Assembly: GCA_030832825.1 (NCBI GenBank)
Contig: JAURIJ010000017.1
Location: 1 to 51,669, forward strand
Reading direction: 5' to 3'
Source of the DNA: Gammaproteobacteria bacterium
GTDB taxonomy: Bacteria; Pseudomonadota; Gammaproteobacteria; Pseudomonadales; Pseudohongiellaceae
Length of the DNA: 51,669 bases
Shown here: positions 33,508 to 41,955 of the stretch, one piece after another
Layout: each line of letters begins with the position of its first letter
Position numbering within the stretch: the stretch's first letter is position 1
The notes under the pieces: generated by a model
The model's database searches: none
Told to the model about the DNA's origin: nothing
Seen by the model: only the letters and a program-made list of their open reading frames with translations
Made by a program: the position numbers and the translations under genes

Positions 33508-33812
33508 AAAAGCCACATAATTCTTAGAAAATAAACGCTTACAAATAAGACTTAAATCAAGAAAGAGGTTGTCTTGGCTGCTGCCTCCAAGTAATATCGG
33601 CGAGCGTGTCCGCTTGTGGCCGGTTTTTGCGCTGGCGACCAAGTGGGTTTATCTCGGGTAAGCACGTTCATTTCAGTCTTTGTGATTGTCGTCACACCGG
33701 CCTGGAGTCGAGTTGCGTATCCTTGGAACAACCGAATGGGGTCATCCGTCAGTTTGCTCTGGCGAGTCACAATCGGAAAAAACAATTTGGATCCAATCAA
33801 GGAGCTTTACAA
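33508..33812 (+). promoter_or_regulatory. upstream region of the S-layer-like gene
   Basis: 305 bases without a gene. AT-rich at 33508-33560, then a CRP-type site at 33681-33696, a -10-like hexamer TATCCT at 33718-33723, a leader of about 83 bases and the ribosome site AAGGAG at 33799-33804. Confidence 0.7.
33681..33696 (+). promoter_or_regulatory. CRP-type operator before the S-layer-like gene (class II geometry)
   Basis: TGTGATTGTCGTCACA, a full match to TGTGA-N6-TCACA. TATCCT at 33718-33723 puts the start at 33730 and the site centre at -41.5. Distance from centre to -10 (29.5 bp) is identical to that of the site before fecR. Confidence 0.82.
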
Positions 33813-36800
33813 ATGGCGATTACCGTCGAACAACGTACCGCGATTATTGAACTGGTAGTGGGCATGTTTGGTGCCGCACCAGGTGCCAGTGTCCTGTCAG
33901 ATCTGGTGGCTGCATATGAAGCAGGCAGTTCCCTCAAGCAGATCGCAGCGAACCTGGCAAAGAGTGATCAATTCAAGAGCATCTTCCCGACATTCATGAC
34001 CAGTGGCGAGTTCGCCACCAAGGTGGTTGATCAGCTCGTCGGCTCCTCAGTCGTCGCTGCTGAAAAAACCGCTGCTGTCGCTTTGCTGACCGCCCAGCTG
34101 AACTCCGGCAAGTCACGTTCTGACGTGTTCGTCGATGCCATTTCCGCGTTGAATGCGGTGGCCTCTACCAATGCTGCATGGGGCAATGCCGCCGTTGCGT
34201 TCGACAACAAAGTGGCCGCAGCCGTGTACTACTCTGTCGACAAGCAGCTGAGTGGTTCCTCACTGGCCGCCCTGCAGGCAGTGGTTTCCAGCGTTACCAA
34301 CAGCACAGCAAGCCTGGATGCCGCTAAAGCGGCCGCTGATGCTGCTGCAGCGCCGGCACCAGCGCCGTCGCAGACTTTCACGCTGACTGCAAATCTGGAT
34401 GACGTCAAGGGTGGCGCGGCAAATGATAAGTTCACTGGTCTTCTGAGCGCTACTCCCGCGAATATCACTTTGAATGCTCTGGACGTCATCGATGGTGGTG
34501 ATGGAAACGATACTCTCACCATTCTGGATGAAAGCGGTAACATAGCAGTCCCTGGAGTCCTCACTATGTCAGGGGTCGAAACAGTAAATGTCCGCTCCGC
34601 TGGCACTGCGAACATTGATCTGACTGGTGCGGGCATCTCGGGTGTAACCACACTCAACTCTACCCAGTCCGTTGCTGCAACCTTGACTGCCGCTGCTACC
34701 ACCAATGTAAATGTTTCTGGCGCGACTGGTGCCATTACGATTAATGGTGGTGCTGATATTACCGTCTCAGCAGCAACCGCAGCACAGGCGGTGACCATTG
34801 GCGCTAATACCGTTGGTGCTGGAGCGGTGAATATCACTCACACCAATCAAACCACCGGTGCTATTGCAGTTGACGGTGGCGCCAAGGTGACTGTAGTTGC
34901 CGGTGGTGCGACTACCGGTACGGTAACTGTGGGCCAGGGCGGCGCACCCGCTGACCTGCCGACCGGTGCTGTATCCGTAACTTCGACCGGTGGTGCCTAC
35001 GCGGCAGCGACTGCTGTCACCTTGGGTGGTATCACCATCTCCGGCGGCAGCACTGTTACCGTCGCCCAGACCGCAGCTTCTGCATCAACAGAAGCAGCAG
35101 CCGATGGCGCAGCCGCCAACCGTACTCAGAGCGCCGTGTCCGTTACTGGCACATCCGCTACCACTGAAGTTTCTGTGAGCCAGTCTGCTCCAGTAACGGC
35201 CGTCAACGCCGTAGCTGCCGCAACCGGCGTTCGCGAAGCACAGAGCGTGACCTTCACAGCACTGGCTGCAACCGAGACCGCCGAGGTCAACGGCCTGACC
35301 TTCACGGCAGTCAAAGCACTGACCGCCAATGAAGTGGCCGCTGCATTCGCCAACCTGACGGCTGGCGCTACCCACGGTTCGTCGCCTGCTACCAATGGAA
35401 TCTACAGCGGTACCTTCAACAATGCGCTGGCCAACGGTGCACTTATGACCTCTGGTGCAGCAAATGGCGCCACGGTTACCTTCACCGAAGGCACTGCCAG
35501 CACTGTAGCCTTCACGCTGCCGACTGATAACGATGGTGCTGGCGCAGGTGCTCCTGTTGCCGTGACCACCGGTGTTACCGCCGTTACCGCCGTGACCGGC
35601 GTCATGGGCGTGGTTGGCGGCGCGATTACCGTCAATGGCGCAATCGCTGGTACCGACGTTCTGAAGACCGTCTCACTGACCGGCTTTGGTGCTGGCTCCA
35701 CGGTTTCCTCCGACGCGCTGACTGCCCTTACGCTGGCATCCAGCAGAGAAGATGTGACAGTGACCAACGCTGCTGCCAGCACGCTGGATCTGACGCTGAA
35801 CGCTGCCGGGATCTCCACCAACACCGCAGCTGCAAACCTTGGCGGTACCTACAAGACCTTGAACATCAAGACCACCGGTACCGCTTCGGACATCGACATC
35901 ACTGCCGGTGGCGTTGAAACTCTGACCGTGTCGGGTACCGTAGTTGCCGACCTGAATACGCCGACGATGGGCGCCCTGAAAACAATCACCGTCAGCGGCT
36001 CTGCCGGCCTGTCGGGCAACGTTTCCGGTATTGCTTCCGTTACCTCCGTTGACGCTTCGGCGACTTCTGGTGCTGTTACTGTGACGATCGATACTGCCAC
36101 TGCTGCATACAAAGGCGGCACCGGTGTAGATACCGTTACGCTGAACACCGTGACAATCACCAAAGACGTTTCCCTGGGTGCAGGCGACGATACGCTGACG
36201 CTGGCCACTGGTACCGGTGTACCAACTGGTGCGCTGGCTGGCGGCGACGGCACTGACACATTGTCGATGGTAGCAGCTGATGCAGAAACTCTTTCGGCAG
36301 GCGCTGCATTTGAAGCCAAGTTCTCCGGCTTCGAGAAGATTCGTGTAGGTGCAGTTGCAGCTACGCAAAACGACACGATTGACCTGTCCAACTTGAATGA
36401 CATCAGCTATGTCATTTCGGCTGGTATTGCTACCAATGCGTCCAATAACCAGTTGATCGTCAACAAGATGGCAAATGGCGGTACGCTTGAAATCGTTGGC
36501 GCAGCCGATGCTAGCGATATCTTTGACATCAATCTGACCGATGCAACCGGCACTGCTGACAGCCTGAACGTTGTCACCAAGGTTTCCACGGCCAGCTTGA
36601 ACTTCGGTACGCTGGATCTGGCCGGCATTGAGTCGGTAGCAATCACTGCAACGGACACCAACACCAGCACCATCACTGGTGGCGGCGTCAACACGGCGAC
36701 CTTCGTCGTGAAAGATGCTGCGCTGAAGACCGCAACGGTGACTGGTAGCTCGCACCTGACGCTGACGCTGGATGCAGCCACCACTGCTCTGACGTCGCTG

Positions 36801-37355
36801 AATGCCTCGACGCTGACCGGTAACCTGACCACCACGACCAACGGCACGGTTGCACAGACCGTAACCGGCGGCTCGGGTGCAGACGTACTGACGGCCAAAG
36901 GTGTAAACGACGTACTGATCGGCGGTGCCGGTAACGATACACTGGCACTGACTGGTACTACGGCCAACCTGGTAACGCTGACTGGCGGCGCCGGTGCCGA
37001 TATCTTCCAGATTGGTGTTGCAACCGTTAACGTCAACAGCTATGCGACGATCACGGATCTGGCCGCTGGTGACAGAATCCAGTTCTCCGCTGGTGCTGCC
37101 ACCTTCGCCAGCGCCAAGGTATCGCTGGGTGACACCGCAGTGTTCCAGGACTACGCCAACGCTGCAATCGCCGCAACCGATACTGGTGCGGTAACGTGGT
37201 TCCAAATCGGTGGCAACAGCTACGTCGTGGAAAACGTCAGCAACAACGCCTCGACCTTCGTGAATGGTACTGACATCATCGTCAGGATCATGGGCGCAGT
37301 AGACCTGAGCACCGCATCGTTCAGCGCATCGTCTGACACGTTGCTCATTGCCTAA
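33813..37355 (+). CDS. RTX/S-layer-like surface protein, type I secretion substrate
   Basis: 1180 residues from ATG 33813, eight bases after AAGGAG. Residues 1-170 are helical and resemble the N-terminal domain of RTX-type S-layer proteins (DUF4214-like: TAIIELVVGMFG, SVLSDLVAAYEAGSSLKQIA). An Ala/Pro linker follows (about 175-187), then some 800 residues rich in Thr/Ala/Gly/Val with no Cys. Calcium-binding nonapeptides are GGDGNDTL (about 230) and, near the end, GGSGADVL, GGAGNDTL and GGAGADIF (about 1020-1065). There is no signal peptide; the C-terminal tail should carry the secretion signal. A CRP-type promoter and a strong terminator frame the gene. Confidence 0.85.
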   Translation: MAITVEQRTAIIELVVGMFGAAPGASVLSDLVAAYEAGSSLKQIAANLAKSDQFKSIFPTFMTSGEFATKVVDQLVGSSVVAAEKTAAVALLTAQLNSGKSRSDVFVDAISALNAVASTNAAWGNAAVAFDNKVAAAVYYSVDKQLSGSSLAALQAVVSSVTNSTASLDAAKAAADAAAAPAPAPSQTFTLTANLDDVKGGAANDKFTGLLSATPANITLNALDVIDGGDGNDTLTILDESGNIAVPGVLTMSGVETVNVRSAGTANIDLTGAGISGVTTLNSTQSVAATLTAAATTNVNVSGATGAITINGGADITVSAATAAQAVTIGANTVGAGAVNITHTNQTTGAIAVDGGAKVTVVAGGATTGTVTVGQGGAPADLPTGAVSVTSTGGAYAAATAVTLGGITISGGSTVTVAQTAASASTEAAADGAAANRTQSAVSVTGTSATTEVSVSQSAPVTAVNAVAAATGVREAQSVTFTALAATETAEVNGLTFTAVKALTANEVAAAFANLTAGATHGSSPATNGIYSGTFNNALANGALMTSGAANGATVTFTEGTASTVAFTLPTDNDGAGAGAPVAVTTGVTAVTAVTGVMGVVGGAITVNGAIAGTDVLKTVSLTGFGAGSTVSSDALTALTLASSREDVTVTNAAASTLDLTLNAAGISTNTAAANLGGTYKTLNIKTTGTASDIDITAGGVETLTVSGTVVADLNTPTMGALKTITVSGSAGLSGNVSGIASVTSVDASATSGAVTVTIDTATAAYKGGTGVDTVTLNTVTITKDVSLGAGDDTLTLATGTGVPTGALAGGDGTDTLSMVAADAETLSAGAAFEAKFSGFEKIRVGAVAATQNDTIDLSNLNDISYVISAGIATNASNNQLIVNKMANGGTLEIVGAADASDIFDINLTDATGTADSLNVVTKVSTASLNFGTLDLAGIESVAITATDTNTSTITGGGVNTATFVVKDAALKTATVTGSSHLTLTLDAATTALTSLNASTLTGNLTTTTNGTVAQTVTGGSGADVLTAKGVNDVLIGGAGNDTLALTGTTANLVTLTGGAGADIFQIGVATVNVNSYATITDLAAGDRIQFSAGAATFASAKVSLGDTAVFQDYANAAIAATDTGAVTWFQIGGNSYVVENVSNNASTFVNGTDIIVRIMGAVDLSTASFSASSDTLLIA

Positions 37356-37403
37356 TCATCGTCAGTCTCCCTTGCTTTTCAGGGAGCAGTGATTGGACAG
37401 CAA

Positions 37404-37433
37404 ACCCCCGGTGGCAACGCCGGGGGTTTTTTT
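37404..37433 (+). terminator. rho-independent terminator of the S-layer-like gene
   Basis: Arms ACCCCCGG (37404-37411) and CCGGGGGT (37420-37427), 8-nt loop, followed by a run of seven T. Textbook intrinsic terminator, 49 bases after the stop. Confidence 0.93.
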
Positions 37434-37490
37434 AAACTTATTACTTGATGACAGCTAACCAGTAAATGGCAATGCGCATTTGAACCTTGT

Positions 37491-37796
37491 CCTATCAAAA
37501 AACTAATGCGCCCAGTTTCGCTGTAATTCTTCCAAAGCAGTTAGTGCCGCCCAGCTTTCGCGTCGGGAGTAAGCTAACACACCACCAATTCTGTGTGTCA
37601 CGGTAACGGGAGAATTGACGACGTCCCCCCGTAATTGAGTAGCACCTAGACTTAGAGTCCAATTCCCGTCCTCTCAAAAAACTAATGCGCCAAATTTCGC
37701 TGTAATCCTTCCGATGTAGTTGAGGGCACCTGGCTTTGGCGGTGGTAGTAAGCCAGCAGTCCACCAACTCTGTGTGTCACGGTAACCGGAGAATTG
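37491..37796. repeat. two 127-bp direct repeats, period 179 bp
   Basis: Copies at 37491-37617 and 37670-37796. Both start with CAAAAAACTAATGCGCC and end with GTGTGTCACGGTAAC then GGAGAATTG-like sequence. On the minus strand both read NSPVTVTHR, then GG, LAY, LQRN, AH and a TAG stop in the same place, so each looks like a gene 3' end. Confidence 0.8.
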
Positions 37797-37970
37797 GGGT
37801 CGACCGGGCGGATATCGCCGACTAAGAGCTTCTCATTCTTGCCCTGCCGTTTACAAAAGCGGTGGGGTTTTTTATTGGCCGGGATTTTGTGGTGATGTTG
37901 CGGTGTTGGTATGGTTGCGGCCCGGTCGACTAGATGTAGTTGGTGCTTGGTAGAGTGTGGGGGTGTTCTT

Positions 37971-38072
37971 ACCACAGGATGCGCAGGATGGGGGGGTGTT
38001 TTCACCTTTTCCCTAGTACCTATTCCTAGAATACTTTATGAAAAACCCCCAACATCCTGCGCATCCTGTGGT
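37971..38072. repeat. perfect 20-bp inverted repeat downstream of the primase gene
   Basis: ACCACAGGATGCGCAGGATG at 37971-37990 and its exact complement at 38053-38072, with a G-rich/C-rich imperfect extension inwards. Each arm contains the direct repeat CAGGATG twice. It begins 8 bases past the primase stop. Candidate replication origin, protein-binding site or terminator. Confidence 0.85.
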
Positions 38073-38079
38073 GACCTCG

Positions 38080-40401
38080 TTATCCAGCTTTACTGAATAT
38101 TGATGAATCTGTAGTCGCGGCCCGTCCTATTCCGTTGTACTGCCGCAGGCTGCCCTTCCATCCCTGTACGATACCCCTGCTGAGCAATCTCCGAGTGAAC
38201 GACTTCTTGCTCCCCTCGCGGATACCGTTGTTGTTACACCAGCTGCGCCAGTTGTCCCAGAGTAGCTGCTGCGGGATCTGTGCTTGAGGGTCTAAGGTGT
38301 ATTCTTCCAAAAATTCCCCCAGCAAATCACACTCACTTCTGTAACCTGCGCTGGCGGCCTCAATTTTTGCCGTTGGTTTTAGACCCTCGGCTTGCCAGCG
38401 TAAACAACCATCTACAGCCCATCGCAATATCCCCTCAGCCTCCTGCACAAGCGCAGCCTCAAGTCCTGCATCTGCGTCTTTTGCTTCCAGTTGCAGTTCG
38501 AAAGGAATAAGCCTGATTCGTCGCCAGGCGCCCTCAGTCTCATCCGTGATCAGGGGTTTGTGATTCCCTCTGATAAGAATTTTGTGGGTCGGCCAAAAAT
38601 CAAAAAATTCCTTGTAGAGAAAACGTGCGCTTATCCGCTCGGTGGACACCAAGGTTTTGAGCATCAGGTCGTCAAACGCCTGACCATTGCGGGTTTCATT
38701 CGCCATCAGCAGACGCACACCGACCAAGCGCGCAACCTCGTTACCAACACCCTGACGGTCTTTGCGCATCAGCAGTTCGGGCTGTGCGGTGAGAGCATAC
38801 TCCCCCCAAATCCGGGTGAGCACATTTGCGAAAACCGACTTGCCATTTCGGCCGACACCGTACAAAAAGTGCAGAACCTCCTCCGACACGATGCCCGTCA
38901 GTAGATAGCCGCACATAAGCTGCAGATAGTCGGCAAGGTGCGGATCATGAAGGGTTATCTGATCGATGAACTGCTCCCATCGCGGACACACTGCACCCGG
39001 GTCGAACCTTAATGTGACACTTTTTGTGATCAACTGCTCTGGCGCGGCGGTCACCAGCTTGCCAGTTCTCAAGTCCAAAACACCATTGAGGCAGCCGAGC
39101 AGCATAGGGTCCGCATCCAGAGCACTTAGTTCACCGATGTGCATCCCGGGCTCTGAGGCAGCACAGGTAATCATCGCTTGGAGCTTCTTTAGATTAAACG
39201 CATCTTGCGCCTGCGCCACCGCTCGCTTAGCGTCTTGGCTGGTAGGTTCCGATTTAAACGCCGTGTTCGCATCATCGAGCAACTTTTCTGCTGTTACCTT
39301 CGCTGCCTGTAGCGCAACTGACTCATCACACCAACGCCACCTTGTCGTTTGCCATTCCAGCCAACGACCTGCCGCATAGACAAACATTAACTTGCCGCGG
39401 AAAAGCTCTGCAAATTTGCGCCCATTCCTGGTGTCTCCAAAAACGTGCTTGCTCTCTACTGATGAGAATTGGCGCGCGATGTAGTACAGCGTTCGGGCAC
39501 TGATTTCTTGCACCTCACAGCGCCAAACGGCATCAAACGCAGACTCCTCGTACCCGAACGGATTGTTTTGCTTGTCATAGTGCCCCGCAGACTGTGACCA
39601 ATCTCGCGCTTTCTTCTCACCGCACGAAAACCCGTGGGCTTTGATGGAAAGCAGCACTTTGACCCATGTTGCTCGCTCGATTGCGGGTGGGATCATCGCA
39701 AGGGCTTCGTCGAGTGCGCTAATGGATGCTGTATCTTCTGGCGGAGTTGATTTTCCGTCGCCGAAATAATTCGCACCGAAGTTTGAGGCTGGTTTTTGCT
39801 TACCATGCGGAGCCCCGAACATTTGTAGATTCAGTGCGTTCATTTCCACGTCGCTGAATTCCCGGATCTCGCCCTGCCCCTCGCCAGTCACGGTCAGGAA
39901 TCGGCCACTGCTGTAGATTTCGTGGGGGGATTGATTTTTTCCTGCGATCTTTTCTTTGTAGTAGAAGAAAATGCGTACACCGGTCCCAGATGGGCTTATC
40001 TCCCAGTACGAGTTGCACAGCTGAACAACTGCCTGGGCATCTGGGTTAAGAATAGGAGCAGAGTGAGGTGAGTAATGCTCCACGCACTCGTCAATATCGA
40101 CACCGATAAGAAAAAGCGGATGCGAGTAACCTGGCGGAACGAAAGACTTGCCGGTGAGGTCAATGGCAATTCCGGAGTGGAACCGAGGATTAAATGTCCT
40201 TACTACATCCTCGTAGCTAAGCCAATTACGTGAATCGTGTGCGTTTACCGGGAAGCCGGCAACGTTCACCGGCACTTTATTGAAACGTCCGCCTGGTTTG
40301 TGTTGATTCGCTACCCAGTGAACACAAGATGTCGACATCTTGATGAACTCAGGCATTTTCGCATCGTTGAATTGAACAGGTGCTGCGATAACTGTTTCCA
40401 T
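38080..40401 (-). CDS. primase-polymerase/helicase of a phage satellite or plasmid-like element
   Basis: 773 residues from ATG 40401, which has AGGAG at the right distance; the frame extends to 40542 but without a ribosome site. N-terminal AEP-type primase: GVDIDEC with D102 and D104, and SGTGVR (138-143). Residues about 240-310 resemble a primase C-terminal helical domain (IPPAIERATWVKVLLSI). The last part is a D5/DUF5906-type SF3 helicase with Walker A GVGRNGKS (about 513-520) and LLMANETR. Such fused primase-helicases start replication of integrative elements and satellites. Confidence 0.88.
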   Translation of the reverse strand: METVIAAPVQFNDAKMPEFIKMSTSCVHWVANQHKPGGRFNKVPVNVAGFPVNAHDSRNWLSYEDVVRTFNPRFHSGIAIDLTGKSFVPPGYSHPLFLIGVDIDECVEHYSPHSAPILNPDAQAVVQLCNSYWEISPSGTGVRIFFYYKEKIAGKNQSPHEIYSSGRFLTVTGEGQGEIREFSDVEMNALNLQMFGAPHGKQKPASNFGANYFGDGKSTPPEDTASISALDEALAMIPPAIERATWVKVLLSIKAHGFSCGEKKARDWSQSAGHYDKQNNPFGYEESAFDAVWRCEVQEISARTLYYIARQFSSVESKHVFGDTRNGRKFAELFRGKLMFVYAAGRWLEWQTTRWRWCDESVALQAAKVTAEKLLDDANTAFKSEPTSQDAKRAVAQAQDAFNLKKLQAMITCAASEPGMHIGELSALDADPMLLGCLNGVLDLRTGKLVTAAPEQLITKSVTLRFDPGAVCPRWEQFIDQITLHDPHLADYLQLMCGYLLTGIVSEEVLHFLYGVGRNGKSVFANVLTRIWGEYALTAQPELLMRKDRQGVGNEVARLVGVRLLMANETRNGQAFDDLMLKTLVSTERISARFLYKEFFDFWPTHKILIRGNHKPLITDETEGAWRRIRLIPFELQLEAKDADAGLEAALVQEAEGILRWAVDGCLRWQAEGLKPTAKIEAASAGYRSECDLLGEFLEEYTLDPQAQIPQQLLWDNWRSWCNNNGIREGSKKSFTRRLLSRGIVQGWKGSLRQYNGIGRAATTDSSIFSKAG

Positions 40402-40745
40402 TGAAAATCTCCTTTGGCACGCGGAGTGTTCTCGACGCGTGACCGAATTGATGTTTTTGCCCACAGCAATCGCCGAGGGCACGGAATTTTTTGCAGTTGA
40501 TATGCGCACCTTGCCGAAGCAAAGGATATGGTCGAGATGCACCGGATCTATCCGGGGAGGGGCATTGCAGTATGGCTATCGCCAACGATTTGGAGCAGCA
40601 CGGGGCGCCAATCCCGGGTTTTGAGCGCAAGCTCAGGCGAAGCAGTGAGTCAAGCTCACGGACAAATTTATCCTACTCGGCCGAAGGGGTTTTGGGAATA
40701 TCTCAGACTGGCCTGCGTCCTTGACCACCAACATCGTATAAATCC
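40402..40745. other. 344-bp gap between primase and HGG-motif gene
   Basis: It contains the primase ribosome site and presumably its promoter. Short frames on both strands have no recognisable product; no AlpA-like excisionase was found. Confidence 0.5.
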
Positions 40746-41156
40746 TCACTCCCTGCCCAGGACAACGTCCTGCACTAACCAGTGCGTTGCCTCTTCTTTG
40801 GTGCGAAGTGGTCGGTAACTAGCCGGTTTGCGCCCGGGTGTGCAGGTGCCGCCGATAACTCCCAGTGCTCGGCCTGCTTCTTCAAGCGTTCGCAGATACC
40901 CCAGATCGGCGCTTCGCTGCGCCCGGATGGCCCGCGTCTCACGGCCGTGTATTGTTTTTGATTCCGCTATGCGCTGCCTGCCCGCCGCTGTTTTCGGCCC
41001 CGTTGATTTACCCCCGTGAAAGTCACAGACACGCTTGCCCTTGAGCGCAGGTTTTTTGCACTGCAACTGGCTGCGCCGACTGAGTGCCTGGCATCGACGG
41101 CACCGAATCCTGCCGCCGGCTAGGCTTATAGTGGCTTCTCGCTCTGCAGTGCTCAT
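40746..41156 (-). CDS. phage-type HGG-motif protein with a putative zinc site
   Basis: 136 residues. It carries CRRCQALSRRSQLQCKKPA, then GKRVCDFHGGKSTGPKT and AGRQRIAES. The four Cys and a His suggest a zinc-binding site, and HGGxSTGPKT is a recurrent motif in small prophage and integrative-element proteins of unknown function. The C-terminal half is helical without known features. Confidence 0.75.
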   Translation of the reverse strand: MSTAEREATISLAGGRIRCRRCQALSRRSQLQCKKPALKGKRVCDFHGGKSTGPKTAAGRQRIAESKTIHGRETRAIRAQRSADLGYLRTLEEAGRALGVIGGTCTPGRKPASYRPLRTKEEATHWLVQDVVLGRE

Positions 41157-41328
41157 CGTTTGTCCGCTTTACTATGTAATACAGGCAGGGACGTTAACTG
41201 TACAAAGGGGGGGGTACCCCCCGGGTGGGGTGCGTGGAGTCGTAATTTGAAACGTCTAGCCCCACCCCCCCTCCGCTTCGGCCAATAACGTGTTGTTGGT
41301 GATGTAGCTTATATGCTACTGTTCCCGC
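41157..41328. promoter_or_regulatory. toxin-antitoxin promoter region with palindromes
   Basis: Divergent from the HGG gene. GTAGC-TTATAT-GCTAC (41304-41319), ten bases before the toxin ATG, is a probable operator for autorepression. A 14-bp palindrome GGGGGGTACCCCCC lies at 41209-41222. Confidence 0.5.
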
Positions 41329-41655
41329 ATGTATGAAATACTGCACTTCCAAACCTCTGGTGGTCACGATTTGTTCGGGCGCTGGCTCGATCAATTGAAT
41401 GATAAACAGGCTCAGGCGCGCATTGCAGCGCGGTTACTGCGCCTGCACAACGGCAACTTTGGTGACTGCAAACCGATTGGCGAGGGGGTATGGGAGCTTC
41501 GGGTTGATTGGGGCCCCGGTTACCGCGTCTATTACGCGATAGCTGGCCGGCACTTGATACTGTTATGCGAAGGGGGCGACAAGCGCACCCAATCGGCTGA
41601 TATTCAACGGGCAACTGAGCGCTGGCTCGAATGGCAGCGCAGGAGCAAACAATGA
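41329..41655 (+). CDS. HigB/RelE-ParE family toxin (Gp49-like)
   Basis: 108 residues. Motifs MYEILHFQTSGGHDLFGRWL, ARIAARLLRLHNGNFGDCKP, VWELRVDWGPGYRVYYA and LCEGGDKRTQSADIQRA fit the Gp49/HigB-like toxin family, which cleaves mRNA at the ribosome. The toxin gene comes first and overlaps the antitoxin by ATGA, the HigBA order. Confidence 0.9.
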   Translation: MYEILHFQTSGGHDLFGRWLDQLNDKQAQARIAARLLRLHNGNFGDCKPIGEGVWELRVDWGPGYRVYYAIAGRHLILLCEGGDKRTQSADIQRATERWLEWQRRSKQ

Positions 41656-41942
41656 AGACACAAGCTAAGCACGACGACTGGCTGCGCGAGAAACTACAGG
41701 ACGCCGAATTCGCTGCGGAATTCCTCAATGCTGCCGGCGAAGACGATGACACCAAAACCTACCTGACTGCGTTGAGGAAAGTCGTCGATGCACGTGGTGG
41801 CATTGCCTCTGTGGCAGAGAAGACCGATCTATCCCGTGAGACCCTGTATCGGACGCTATCCAGCAGCGGAAATCCTACCATCAAGACATTGAGTGCGGTG
41901 TTGAAGGCGACAGGCCTCAAGTTTGGGGTCTCTGCTCCCTGA
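41652..41942 (+). CDS. HigA-like antitoxin with XRE-type DNA-binding domain
   Basis: 96 residues from ATG 41652. The C-terminal half is a helix-turn-helix typical of addiction-module antidotes: GGIASVAEKTDLSRETLYRTL and GNPTIKTLSAVLKATGLKFG. It neutralises the toxin and represses the operon, probably through the palindrome at 41304. Confidence 0.9.
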   Translation: MKTQAKHDDWLREKLQDAEFAAEFLNAAGEDDDTKTYLTALRKVVDARGGIASVAEKTDLSRETLYRTLSSSGNPTIKTLSAVLKATGLKFGVSAP

Positions 41943-41955
41943 GTCAGGCCTTTCA

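Larger units (their letters stand above)
37441..38079. other. 639-bp region without a clear gene, rich in repeats
   Basis: Between the terminator and the primase gene. It contains the tandem 127-bp repeats, an 11-bp inverted repeat GTCGACCGGGC/GCCCGGTCGAC (37799-37809 and 37920-37930) and the 20-bp inverted repeat at 37971-38072. A minus-strand frame of 107 codons (38005-37682) covers the second repeat copy but has low-complexity His/Pro content and is not called. Confidence 0.7.

Noticed and set aside
37640-37690. Possible tRNA 3' end as attachment site
   Set aside because: The stretch around AGTCCAATTCCCGTCC looked like a T-arm end, but no matching acceptor, D-arm or anticodon arm could be found.
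37682-38005. 107-codon minus-strand frame in the repeat region
   Set aside because: Only its end shows conservation with the neighbouring repeat copy. The first half is His/Pro-rich and runs through one arm of the inverted repeat.
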